A DNA stretch of 64,000 nt from the NCBI GenBank assembly GCA_001829785.1, contig MICF01000005.1, forward strand, positions 248,001 to 312,000. Direction: 5' to 3'. The stretch comes from Sulfurimonas sp. RIFOXYD12_FULL_33_39. GTDB taxonomy: Bacteria; Campylobacterota; Campylobacteria; Campylobacterales; Sulfurimonadaceae. The stretch's first letter is position 1. The number at the start of each line of letters is the position of its first letter. Both the position numbers and the translations under genes were made by a program. The notes beneath the pieces are model-generated. The model did not search any database and had not been told where the DNA came from. It was given only the letters and a program-made list of their open reading frames with translations. This document shows, in pieces, positions 26,484-34,890 of this stretch.

Positions 26484-28829
26484 TCACTCTCTCCCGCATA
26501 TAACTTTATAATCGCAAAAAAGGCAGTTTTTCACATCTTCACACTTGCTGAAATTTACATCTTCGATGTTTAGCAAATCATTTACATGTGAGCCTAAGAG
26601 TTCAAGCTTTTCATTTAAAAACGGCTCACTCACTATCTTAGACTCTTTGAGGTCGTAGTATCCGCACTCGGTTACATTGCCAAAACCGCTAGATAAAAGG
26701 TAGTAAAACTCAAGTTGGAAGTCTGTAGCCTCCGTGAAGTTTTTCTCCGTATAGAGAGGATATGAGCCTGTTTTATAGTCAAGTACCGCTATCTCGTTTG
26801 CTCGTTTATCTATGCGGTCTATTACGCCCTCTAAGGTCATACCTGCAAAGTTACATGTAAGCTTCTCTTCACACTTGTAAACTTGCCAACCCTCGGCAAA
26901 TCTTTTAACTTCATTTTGGCAAAAAACATCCATTCTTCTTTTTTGCATAGCTATTAGATATTTCTCAAGCTCACTCTCCCCACAAGCACTGTCAAGCTCT
27001 ACATGTAAATCTTTTTTCAGTTTCTCTACGCTGTCGTAAAAACCTTTTTTTGTATAAAGCTCTTTAAGCGCAGAGTGCACATCAAGCCCTATCTCATACT
27101 CACGGGGCATATCTTTTGGTATCTCATGTCCGTTTATATATTTTACATATCTGTAGTAATATTTTCTTTTACATGTAAGAAAAGTTTTTAGTTTTGTAGC
27201 GGAGAGTTTTTTGTCTTTGAAGCTGTACTCTAAAACTATATCTTCATCTCTTTTTACATGTGGAGATGTTCTCTCAAAAAGTATATTTGCGTAATCAAGT
27301 TCTTCGTAGCTGTTTTTCTCTTTTATGCCCAGCTGTTTTAAAAACCTTGAAGGGCTGCTCTGGCTTGATTTTACAAAGCAGATTGCCGCCTCTTTACTTC
27401 GGTTTATCAGCATCTCGTAGTAATGCTTTTGGAGATTTTCCCTGTCACTCATTGTAGGCAGATTTGCCATCTCTCTTATGCTTGTGTTTAAAAACATATC
27501 CTTATCGCTTCTTTTTGGCACATTGCTATCAGAAAAATCAACTATGATTACGGCATCAAACTCTACCGAGCGAGTCTCCAAAACTCCCATAACGGTAACT
27601 TTTCCGCCTCTGACATCATCTAGCGTTTGCTTTGATAGTCTTTGCAAAAATACCGACAAAAGAGACTTTACGGACATATCTCTCATAAATGGCAAGATAT
27701 TTTTAAAAGCGTAAAGCTCCTCTTCGTAGATTTTTAGCTCTCTTTTATCTGTAAAATTCTCTTTATATTTTCTCAAAAACTCTAAGATATCTACTTCATC
27801 GCTTTTTTTGTGGTAGATTTTGCGTAACTCCATGTAAAACTCATCGCCGACTCTCTCAAGTCTTGAGGCGTTCTCTTTTGAATCCTGCTCGATAAATTGA
27901 CATGTAGAGTTTAATTTCTCATAAATCATGCTCAAATTAAACGGCTCACCCATTGCAAAGTTGAAGTTTGATTTTTCGTCAAAACTCTTTAAAACAGGAG
28001 CAAATTTCTCATCCGGCAAAATAACCGCAATACGCTCAGGTTTGTACCCCATCTTTACAAAATCATATATCTTTTTTTGCACAAACGCCGCTTGAAGTAT
28101 CGGTTCGCTAAAAGATTCACATGTAATATTTTGATTTCGTGTAATTTGATTTTTTTCTAAAATTTCTTTAGAGTTTAGCGAGATTTTGTACTCATACCCT
28201 ACTTCAAGCTCTATGCCCAAAGCCAAAAATCTGCTCTGCATTTTAGTGTTAAACTTTGTAGTGCTAAAGATTATATCAACGTCGCTAAACTCACAGCATC
28301 TCTCTAAAAGTTCCAGCTCAAAATTTGTCAGATGTCCATCTACATGTAGTTCTATTTTTTTATGATTCGCAGCATAATTTTCATTAAAGCTGTAGAGTTT
28401 TGGCAGAAATATTCTATCAAGTACTTTTTTTTCACTGCACAATGCCTCATATCTAGCGTATAACTCTTTAAGTATAGTTATATGCTCTTCATACTCGCCG
28501 TAAATATCTGCTGTCTCTAAAGCGCTTATATCGTACATCTCTGCGCTTAACTCTTCAAAAAATTTGAATATATATGATGAGTTTTTAGTAAATGTAAAAA
28601 AATTTCGCTCTATACGAAGGTTTTGAAATGATTTAAAGTCAGATGCTTCAAGCAGGAGCAAAACCCTGCCGTCCTCATCAAGAGTTTTAAAATCTTTGAC
28701 TATGCAGAGTTTTGATATAAAATCACTCATGGTTATATGATTAGCAAGAAAGAGCGTTTCACTCTCTATATTTAGTTGCTCCTGCCTAATAGCACGAGCT
28801 GATGGAAGGACTATTGTACTGTTATTCAT
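26484..28829 (-). CDS. addB: AddB-like nuclease subunit
   Basis: A 781-residue partner of AddA. The N-terminal two thirds resemble an inactivated UvrD helicase (VLPSARAIRQEQL, MGVLETRSVEFDAVIIVDF) without a functional P-loop. The C-terminal nuclease domain has GLDVHSALKEL, VIDRIDK and VLDYKTGSYP (PD-(D/E)XK core) and QLEFYYLL. A cysteine in FLTCKRKYYYRY plus the terminal CLFCDYKVIC set and a preceding cysteine form the [4Fe-4S] staple typical of AddB. It has its own upstream region shared with divergent dacA. AddAB resects double-strand ends and degrades foreign linear DNA. Confidence 0.9.
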   Translation of the reverse strand: MNNSTIVLPSARAIRQEQLNIESETLFLANHITMSDFISKLCIVKDFKTLDEDGRVLLLLEASDFKSFQNLRIERNFFTFTKNSSYIFKFFEELSAEMYDISALETADIYGEYEEHITILKELYARYEALCSEKKVLDRIFLPKLYSFNENYAANHKKIELHVDGHLTNFELELLERCCEFSDVDIIFSTTKFNTKMQSRFLALGIELEVGYEYKISLNSKEILEKNQITRNQNITCESFSEPILQAAFVQKKIYDFVKMGYKPERIAVILPDEKFAPVLKSFDEKSNFNFAMGEPFNLSMIYEKLNSTCQFIEQDSKENASRLERVGDEFYMELRKIYHKKSDEVDILEFLRKYKENFTDKRELKIYEEELYAFKNILPFMRDMSVKSLLSVFLQRLSKQTLDDVRGGKVTVMGVLETRSVEFDAVIIVDFSDSNVPKRSDKDMFLNTSIREMANLPTMSDRENLQKHYYEMLINRSKEAAICFVKSSQSSPSRFLKQLGIKEKNSYEELDYANILFERTSPHVKRDEDIVLEYSFKDKKLSATKLKTFLTCKRKYYYRYVKYINGHEIPKDMPREYEIGLDVHSALKELYTKKGFYDSVEKLKKDLHVELDSACGESELEKYLIAMQKRRMDVFCQNEVKRFAEGWQVYKCEEKLTCNFAGMTLEGVIDRIDKRANEIAVLDYKTGSYPLYTEKNFTEATDFQLEFYYLLSSGFGNVTECGYYDLKESKIVSEPFLNEKLELLGSHVNDLLNIEDVNFSKCEDVKNCLFCDYKVICGRE

Positions 28830-28975
28830 AAGAGTATTATAACTTAAAACTTAATATAGCGTTGCACTAAATATATTAAGATAAATCAATGTAAAATAAG
28901 CCTGAACTTACACTCCGTATTGGTTTATGGTATGTTGTTTGCTTAATATTTCTACTTAAAAATTAAAGGTTTTGA

Positions 28976-29779
28976 ATGATAAAAAAAATTTTTGTATTGA
29001 GTTTGGCTCTTAGCGTATCTCTTTTTGGAGCCATCGATAAACACAAATTGGATAAGCTCAAAATTGGAGCAATGATTGTTAAGGATTTGAATACAAAAAA
29101 TGTTTTGTACTCAAAATATGCCGAAAAAAGGCTTAGTCCTGCGAGTTTGACAAAAGTTATGACTGTGCTATTAGCTATACAAAGCGACAAGATGAATAAA
29201 TCTGTAACGATTACAAGAGATATGCTCAAAGTAGAGCCTACAATAGCCGGTTACAAAGTTGGTGATGTTGTTTTAATGAGTGACTTAGTAAAAGCTGCCA
29301 TGATTAAATCGGATAATGATGCGGCAAAAGCTATTGCTATTGCAATTGGCGGTGGAGATGAAAAAAAGTTCATTAACATGATGAATGCTAAAGCTAAACA
29401 GCTTGGTATGAAGCATACTCATTTTAGTAACCCGTGCGGATTTGATGCAAAAAATCACTACTCTTCTCCGAATGATTTAGTAAAGATGGCTGAATATGCA
29501 ATCAAAAATCCTATATTTAATAAAATAAGTAATCAAAGTACGCATGACTATCGTGTACTAAGAAACGGTCAATATAAAACTTTTAAGGCTTATACTCATA
29601 ATCATCTTCTAAATAAATATGAGTATGCAGTCGGCGTAAAAACCGGATATACGTCAAAAGCAGGTGCATGTTTGATTGCCCGTGCTAAGAAAGGCAGGCA
29701 AGATTGTCTGATAGTTATGATGAATTCTAAAGAAGATCGTTGGGAAATTGCAAAAAAGATTTTCCAACAAGTAATATAA
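28976..29779 (+). CDS. D-alanyl-D-alanine carboxypeptidase (low-molecular-weight PBP)
   Basis: A 267-residue serine peptidase of the DacA/PBP5 (S11) family that trims peptidoglycan pentapeptides. A signal peptide spans about residues 1-19. Active-site motifs: SLTK (57-60) with the nucleophile serine, SDN (112-114) and KTG (222-224). It lacks the C-terminal beta-rich domain and amphipathic anchor of PBP5, so it is a short, probably soluble periplasmic form. It is transcribed divergently from addB and convergently with the cbb3 accessory genes. Confidence 0.93.
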   Translation: MIKKIFVLSLALSVSLFGAIDKHKLDKLKIGAMIVKDLNTKNVLYSKYAEKRLSPASLTKVMTVLLAIQSDKMNKSVTITRDMLKVEPTIAGYKVGDVVLMSDLVKAAMIKSDNDAAKAIAIAIGGGDEKKFINMMNAKAKQLGMKHTHFSNPCGFDAKNHYSSPNDLVKMAEYAIKNPIFNKISNQSTHDYRVLRNGQYKTFKAYTHNHLLNKYEYAVGVKTGYTSKAGACLIARAKKGRQDCLIVMMNSKEDRWEIAKKIFQQVI

Positions 29780-29794
29780 AATATTTAAAAAGAG

Positions 29795-29825
29795 CTATAA
29801 AGTCCTTTTTCTAGGTCTTTTATAG
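29795..29825. terminator. bidirectional terminator between dacA-like gene and fixH
   Basis: Arms CTATAAAGTCC (29795-29805) and GGTCTTTTATAG (29814-29825) pair with one bulge. It lies between two convergent stops (29779 and 29827) and has T-rich flanks. Confidence 0.6.
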
Positions 29826-29826
29826 T

Positions 29827-30333
29827 TTAATACTCATAAGCTTCTTTAGCTCTTGTATCTGCTTTAACATTGTAAAATCTTTGAACATTACCGACATTAA
29901 CTTTTGCCATAACATCCCATCTTCCCTCTTGAGCAAGTGTTATAGTATTAAAAGTGTAAACTCCGTTCTCTACCGATGGGTTGTTTAACTCTTGATCATG
30001 CTTATGATTATTTGGTCTTGTAACTATAACTTTTATTTTTGCGTCATTTACAGGATTTGAGTTTAAGTCGCTAACTCTGTATTTTATAGTTGAAGCATCT
30101 ACATGTAGAGCATCTGTTATATACTCTATCTTATAGCTCTTATCAAAAGCTATTTTAGCCTCTATCAACTCATTTGCTTTATCATCGGCCTCATGATAAC
30201 CCATCATGTAAGTATCACTTTTCTCAACAGGCAACTTATTTGCAACTACAATTGTAGCTACACAAGCACCAAATACCAAAATTATTGAAACACCGATGGC
30301 ATATGGCCATATTCTACCACTATTTGTTTTCAA
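29827..30333 (-). CDS. FixH family protein (cbb3 oxidase accessory)
   Basis: A 168-residue membrane-anchored protein with one transmembrane segment (about 9-31) and a periplasmic beta-sandwich domain (LNSNPVNDAKIKVIVTRPNN, then GVYTF and EGRWDVMAKV), as in FixH/CcoH. FixH-type proteins assist cbb3 oxidase assembly or copper insertion. It is the last gene of the cco operon and overlaps the preceding gene by 14 nt. Confidence 0.8.
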   Translation of the reverse strand: MKTNSGRIWPYAIGVSIILVFGACVATIVVANKLPVEKSDTYMMGYHEADDKANELIEAKIAFDKSYKIEYITDALHVDASTIKYRVSDLNSNPVNDAKIKVIVTRPNNHKHDQELNNPSVENGVYTFNTITLAQEGRWDVMAKVNVGNVQRFYNVKADTRAKEAYEY

Positions 30334-31024
30334 GCTGTTGCCTTTTTATATATAATTTTCTCTTAATATATAAAAATATACCATAAACAATAAAACCGTA
30401 AAACAACACTTTTACTAAGAATATACTGCTTTGATTTGTGTTTCCTACGGCGCTATCAAGAACTATATCTTTGCTCTTTGCAATTTGTTCGGCTATATCC
30501 GCATAACCGTTAAACATTGAACCTGAGTATTTACCAAGAAGTTCATTATCTTTTGATTTTTGTGCTAAAAGAGGGATTATAGTACCACCATGGCTACTTG
30601 CAATCTCTTTAAACGATGCAAACCCGTCACTGTAAAAAAGTGCCATTACAAAAGCCTGAACAGGCGAAGCAACCGGACTTAATACCTGTTTTTTATCAAA
30701 ATACTCATATAAAGATGCATGGTTTGCCAAAATATCTACTTTAGAATCCATTTCAGAAAACGTAAGCAGGATTGTAGGGGAGTTAAAATCTTTTATAAGC
30801 TCTTTCTCATAATCTACTATGCTCATATTTTGAGGTAAAGATTTAAGCATTACGAGTCTTAGTGAAATACCTGTTTTTTGATGTAGTTCAGAGCCTATCT
30901 TTTCAACTTCTTCACTAAAAGCAGAGTTGAAAATGAGTTCATCTTTATATAAATATTGTGCCGATAAAGAGCTATTTAAAAATAGTGTGAGGATGAGGGC
31001 CAAAAGCCCTCTTGAAAACTTCAA
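30320..31024 (-). CDS. TPM-domain-like membrane protein of the cbb3 operon
   Basis: A 234-residue protein with a signal peptide (1-22), a periplasmic domain (about 25-150) and a C-terminal transmembrane helix (about 200-220) followed by a basic tail. The periplasmic part, with ELHQKTGISLRLVML and TILLTFSEMDSKVDI, resembles TPM (YgcG-type) domains, which some studies link to respiratory complex quality control. Its place between the oxidase genes and fixH suggests a role in cbb3 biogenesis; this is inference from position. Confidence 0.7.
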   Translation of the reverse strand: MKFSRGLLALILTLFLNSSLSAQYLYKDELIFNSAFSEEVEKIGSELHQKTGISLRLVMLKSLPQNMSIVDYEKELIKDFNSPTILLTFSEMDSKVDILANHASLYEYFDKKQVLSPVASPVQAFVMALFYSDGFASFKEIASSHGGTIIPLLAQKSKDNELLGKYSGSMFNGYADIAEQIAKSKDIVLDSAVGNTNQSSIFLVKVLFYGFIVYGIFLYIKRKLYIKRQQLENK

Positions 31025-31033
31025 TGAAATTTC

Positions 31034-31123
31034 CTAACCGATAAAAAGATGATTAGGCGTTAAAACCACATAAGCAGTATATATAGCCACTATAACAAGG
31101 CTCCAAGAAATTAATTTTTCCAT
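31034..31123 (-). CDS. 29-residue single-span membrane ORF in the cbb3 operon
   Basis: A short frame MEKLISWSLVIVAIYTAYVV and on to a stop after LFIG. Residues 5-22 form one hydrophobic helix. A good ribosome site (AAGGAG) lies 8 nt before the ATG and the gene fits the spacing between the DUF4006 gene and the TPM-like gene. It resembles the tiny subunits found in many cytochrome oxidases (CcoS/CydX-like in size only). Confidence 0.6.
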   Translation of the reverse strand: MEKLISWSLVIVAIYTAYVVLTPNHLFIG

Positions 31124-31133
31124 TCTATACTCC

Positions 31134-31343
31134 TTACTTTACATCAATAATATGATCTGCTTCTTTTGAGCCAATCATTTTAATTGATGTTTCATCTTTA
31201 ATATCATAAAAGTTCTTAGCACTTGAGTTTTGAACACCTATACCCCAAACTGTTAGCCCAACTAAAATACTAAGTAGTAATACTGTTGCGACTAACATAC
31301 CAGTTATGCCATCAAGAGCAAATACGCTTCTATTCTCATTCAT
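31134..31343 (-). CDS. DUF4006 family small membrane protein
   Basis: A 69-residue protein with one transmembrane helix (about 12-35, MLVATVLLLSILVGLTVWGI) and a short hydrophilic C-terminus. DUF4006 proteins are found next to ccoP in Campylobacterota. It follows ccoP by 10 nt and is presumably a small cbb3 subunit or assembly factor; no experimental role is known to me. Confidence 0.8.
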   Translation of the reverse strand: MNENRSVFALDGITGMLVATVLLLSILVGLTVWGIGVQNSSAKNFYDIKDETSIKMIGSKEADHIIDVK

Positions 31344-31353
31344 ACCTGACTCC

Positions 31354-32259
31354 TTATTTGCTTAAGCTAGTGATATAAGCACCAACTGCTTCTTTTTGTT
31401 TGTCATTGAGTTTTTCAAATTTAGGCATAGTGCCGATAGCACCTTTTTTACCGTCTTTTAAAATACTGGCAACCGTAGCAACATCAAAACCGTTTAGTTT
31501 AGGTCCTACGAAAGGCATTCCCTCGCCTTTTTCACCATGACAACCTGTACATCCACCCATTGCAAATGCTTCCGCACCTTTATGACCTTCAGGAAAACCT
31601 GATGTTATATATCCGACAACAGCATCAATTTGTGCCGGATCGCTTAACATCATTGGAGGCATTCCTCCAGGAAAATCAGTTTTCATATTGTTTGCACCAT
31701 TGGCAATAGCATGCTTAATAGCAACTGCTTCTATTCTTTTGTTAAGGTTAGCTGCTTTACCATCAATACCATCGGCATTTATACCGTGACATACTTTACA
31801 CTCAGCCAAAAATACCGACTCGCCCATTTCTACTAATTTCTCGCCCTTTATATCCTTATACTGGGTTTCAAATTTAGCATTGTGAACTGCAACATCTTCG
31901 TTATACTCACCTATTTGTGAGTAAGCATTTAAAGGGTATCCTATAGTAAAATACCACATTCCCCAAACTATAAGCAGGAAAAACATCACTGCCCAACCCG
32001 TAGGCACTTCATTTAAGTATTCGCCTATACCATCCCAGTTATCTTGTGCAAGTTCACCGCTTGCGCTATCTACTTGCATTTGGCGAACATATTTAATTAC
32101 AACAAAAACTGTAATTACAACAAGTGCTATTGCACCCGTAACCGCAAGCATATTTACGATATCACCGTTTAGACCGCCCTCTGAACCACCAACAGACAAA
32201 TATGTTAGTAATAACATGAAAGCAGTAAAGATAATTCCCCAAAGATAAAGCTTATTCAT
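31354..32259 (-). CDS. ccoP: cbb3-type cytochrome c oxidase subunit III (di-heme)
   Basis: A 301-residue membrane cytochrome. Two transmembrane helices (about 5-23 and 37-58), a further hydrophobic segment (about 88-108), then two class I cytochrome domains with CKVCH (154-158) and CTGCH (237-241). Distal methionines are likely in GGMPPMML and the GTMPKF motif. It accepts electrons from cytochrome bc1-derived carriers and passes them to CcoO. Length and the extra N-terminal helix are typical of Campylobacterota CcoP. Confidence 0.96.
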   Translation of the reverse strand: MNKLYLWGIIFTAFMLLLTYLSVGGSEGGLNGDIVNMLAVTGAIALVVITVFVVIKYVRQMQVDSASGELAQDNWDGIGEYLNEVPTGWAVMFFLLIVWGMWYFTIGYPLNAYSQIGEYNEDVAVHNAKFETQYKDIKGEKLVEMGESVFLAECKVCHGINADGIDGKAANLNKRIEAVAIKHAIANGANNMKTDFPGGMPPMMLSDPAQIDAVVGYITSGFPEGHKGAEAFAMGGCTGCHGEKGEGMPFVGPKLNGFDVATVASILKDGKKGAIGTMPKFEKLNDKQKEAVGAYITSLSK

Positions 32260-32268
32260 ATATCTCTC

Positions 32269-32472
32269 CTATTTCTCTTTATCGTCTGATACTGATGATA
32301 CCGGAGTATCATCTATATCATCTTTAAGTGCCATATTGCTGTATTTTTCATAGTCAACTCCATCAACATCTTTCTTTGCCGTATATAAATGGTATATATA
32401 ACCATACAATACAATTACAAGGAATATAGTTAATCCAAAGTATCCATAAGCTTGAAGTTGTGCAATATCCAC
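32269..32472 (-). CDS. ccoQ: cbb3-type cytochrome oxidase subunit CcoQ
   Basis: A 67-residue protein with a single transmembrane helix (about 8-30) and an acidic cytoplasmic tail. CcoQ stabilises the cbb3 core complex. It sits between ccoO and ccoP with 9-nt gaps, the standard position. Confidence 0.88.
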   Translation of the reverse strand: MDIAQLQAYGYFGLTIFLVIVLYGYIYHLYTAKKDVDGVDYEKYSNMALKDDIDDTPVSSVSDDKEK

Positions 32473-32481
32473 TTTAAACCT

Positions 32482-33174
32482 CTACTTAAGACTATTCAAA
32501 TATGCAATTATTGCAACTATTTCAGGAATCTCGCCGCGAGCAACCGCATCTTTAACATCTTGATCTTTCATATCTTCAGCAATAACTTTTGCCTCTTCCA
32601 AAGCGATAGCTTTTGCATCAGCTATACTTTTACCCATTTTTACAACTTTGCTAGACCCATCTTTCATAGGAACAGGCTCATTGTAAGGAACAGAGAAAAA
32701 TTGTGCTACCGTTAACTGTTCTGCATACGCAGTATCTATATCAGCACTATTTGTAAACATCCAGCGATATGCCGGCATAATAGAACCCGGAACAACAGAA
32801 GCAGGATTTTTCATATGATTTTCATGCCAATCAGTAGTTCTATAGTTACCAACACGCATTAAATCTGGACCGGTTCTTTTTGAACCCCATAAAAATGGAC
32901 GATCATAAGCATATTCACCGCTTAATGAATAGTGACCGTAACGGTCAGTTTCTGATTTAAACGGACGAACAAGTTGTGAATGACATGCATTACAACTGTT
33001 TTTTATATACACATGACGACCTGCCAACTCCAATGTCGAATATGGAGCAGTACCGATAACCGGACGAGCTGCTTGAGCAAAGTTTGGAAGTATTTCAACC
33101 AAGCCTGCAAACGAAATTGCCAAAAACACACCTACCGCAAAAAAGAACGGATGTTTTTCTAACCAATGAAACAT
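32482..33174 (-). CDS. ccoO: cbb3-type cytochrome c oxidase subunit II (mono-heme)
   Basis: A 230-residue membrane-anchored cytochrome c. One transmembrane helix (about 9-29) precedes the heme site CNACH (61-65) and the long cytochrome domain with VRPFKSETDRYGHYS and the methionine in PGSIMPAY. It transfers electrons to the CcoN heme b. It follows ccoN by 15 nt. Confidence 0.96.
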   Translation of the reverse strand: MFHWLEKHPFFFAVGVFLAISFAGLVEILPNFAQAARPVIGTAPYSTLELAGRHVYIKNSCNACHSQLVRPFKSETDRYGHYSLSGEYAYDRPFLWGSKRTGPDLMRVGNYRTTDWHENHMKNPASVVPGSIMPAYRWMFTNSADIDTAYAEQLTVAQFFSVPYNEPVPMKDGSSKVVKMGKSIADAKAIALEEAKVIAEDMKDQDVKDAVARGEIPEIVAIIAYLNSLK

Positions 33175-33189
33175 ATTTTATCCTTTCTG

Positions 33190-34683
33190 TTAAGCGCCCA
33201 TAGGCGAAGCATTTTGTAGCTCATGTTCTTCAACAGGACGAGCAGACATAGTTTTATAAATATTATATGCAAACATTAAAAAACCAACTAGATATAATAG
33301 ACCGCCTACACCGCGAATAGTATAATATGGGTGTAAAACTGTTACAGTATCAATAAATGAGTAAGCTAAATTACCAAACTCATCATGCGCACGCCACATC
33401 ATACCTTGAGTTATACCTGCAATCCACATAGAAGTAAAGTACAGAACTACACCTAAAGTTTGAATCCAAAACTGCGCTGCCATTAAAGATTTAGAGTAAA
33501 TCTCTCTTTTAAATACGCGCGGAGCCATATGAAATAGAGCTGCCATAATCATAAAGCCAACCCATCCAAGGACACCGTCATGCACGTGACCGACAATCCA
33601 GTCAGTAAAGTGTGCAATTGCGTTAACTGATTTAATTGCTTGTATAGGACCTTCTAATGTCGAGAACATGTAAAATGTCGAACCTAGTATCATAAATTTG
33701 ATTAACGGAGAAGCAGCAACTTGTTGCCATTCACCCTTCATTGTAAGAAGCATATTGATAGCTGAGCCCCAAGACGGAAGAATCAATATAACTGAAAAAA
33801 TCGAACCCATTGTCTGCATCCAATCAGGAACAGTTGAATATAAAAGATGGTGTCCGCCTGCCCATAAATAAACAAACATTAATCCCCAAAAAGATAATAA
33901 TGAAAGCTTATACGAATAGATAGCTTGTCCCGACTCTTTTGGTAAAAAGTAGTAAATCATAGCAACAATAGGAACAGTAAAACCAAATGCAACGGCATTA
34001 TGCCCGTACCACCACTCTACAAGCGCATCATTTGTACCTGCATACATAGAAACAGAATGATACCATGCACCTATTCCACTCTCACCGGCAGCACTTTGAC
34101 CTAATATAGTAGGTATCTCCATGTTATTGAAAAGGTAAAGCATAGCTATACCCAAGAAAGTAGCAATATAGTACCAGATAGAAATATAGAGTGATTTTTC
34201 ACGGCGAATACCGATAAGACCAAAAATACTCATACCAAAAATTACCCATACTACTACAACTGCAATATCTATAGGCCATTCAAATTCAGCATACTCTTTT
34301 GAAGTAGTTACACCTGCAAAAAGAGAAACAACAACTGCCGCTACAACTACAAGATAGAGCCAAAAATGTACTTTACCGAGACCCATTAGCAGTTTTGATT
34401 CTGCCATAGACACTTTCAATACACGTTGACCAACATAATACCAAGTAGAAAAGATACCACTTAACGTAAACCCAAATATAACTGCATCTGTGTGCAGTGG
34501 ACGAAGACGACTAAAGTTAGTATATTCAGCTAGTCCTTCTCCCAAGATTGTATTAACCCCTGGAAAAGCAAGTTGAAATGCTAAAATTACACCGATGAGC
34601 ATACCAACAATCCCTAAAATGATTGTTGTTAACATGAACATCTTTGCGACTGTGTAGTCGTACTCTAATGGACGATTTTCCAT
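33190..34683 (-). CDS. ccoN: cbb3-type cytochrome c oxidase subunit I (catalytic)
   Basis: A 497-residue heme-copper oxidase subunit with about 12 transmembrane helices. The low-spin heme ligand is in RPLHTDAVIFG (His64); CuB ligands are in WWYGHNAVAFGF and AGGHHLLYS; the other heme ligands are in IVGHVHDGVLGW. The tyrosine cross-linked in C-type oxidases is expected in the helix near the GHV-H motif. It reduces oxygen with high affinity, enabling microaerobic growth. It heads the ccoNOQP operon; the roughly 200-bp upstream region holds a 14-bp palindrome. Confidence 0.97.
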   Translation of the reverse strand: MENRPLEYDYTVAKMFMLTTIILGIVGMLIGVILAFQLAFPGVNTILGEGLAEYTNFSRLRPLHTDAVIFGFTLSGIFSTWYYVGQRVLKVSMAESKLLMGLGKVHFWLYLVVVAAVVVSLFAGVTTSKEYAEFEWPIDIAVVVVWVIFGMSIFGLIGIRREKSLYISIWYYIATFLGIAMLYLFNNMEIPTILGQSAAGESGIGAWYHSVSMYAGTNDALVEWWYGHNAVAFGFTVPIVAMIYYFLPKESGQAIYSYKLSLLSFWGLMFVYLWAGGHHLLYSTVPDWMQTMGSIFSVILILPSWGSAINMLLTMKGEWQQVAASPLIKFMILGSTFYMFSTLEGPIQAIKSVNAIAHFTDWIVGHVHDGVLGWVGFMIMAALFHMAPRVFKREIYSKSLMAAQFWIQTLGVVLYFTSMWIAGITQGMMWRAHDEFGNLAYSFIDTVTVLHPYYTIRGVGGLLYLVGFLMFAYNIYKTMSARPVEEHELQNASPMGA

Positions 34684-34779
34684 ATATAGCCTCCTTAAAG
34701 ATTCAAAGCAATTATGTCTAATTAAATTTAGCTAAATTTATTAAACTAATTAACATTGATATAGTAACAGTATAAATGT

Positions 34780-34793
34780 TTAAGAATTCTTAA
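34780..34793. promoter_or_regulatory. 14-bp palindrome upstream of ccoN
   Basis: TTAAGAATTCTTAA, perfectly symmetrical, about 100 bp before the ccoN start and next to a TATACT hexamer (minus strand, 34774-34769). The half-site spacing TTAAG-N4-CTTAA resembles sites of CRP/FNR-family regulators such as Campylobacter NssR, which makes it a candidate control site for the oxidase. Confidence 0.45.
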
Positions 34794-34890
34794 TTTTTGA
34801 CAAATTTTTGACAAATTTAAAAAATTTGCTGCTTTTTAATATTTACTTAATACTATATTAACAATAAGTTGTTATAAATAAGGGAAGTTT

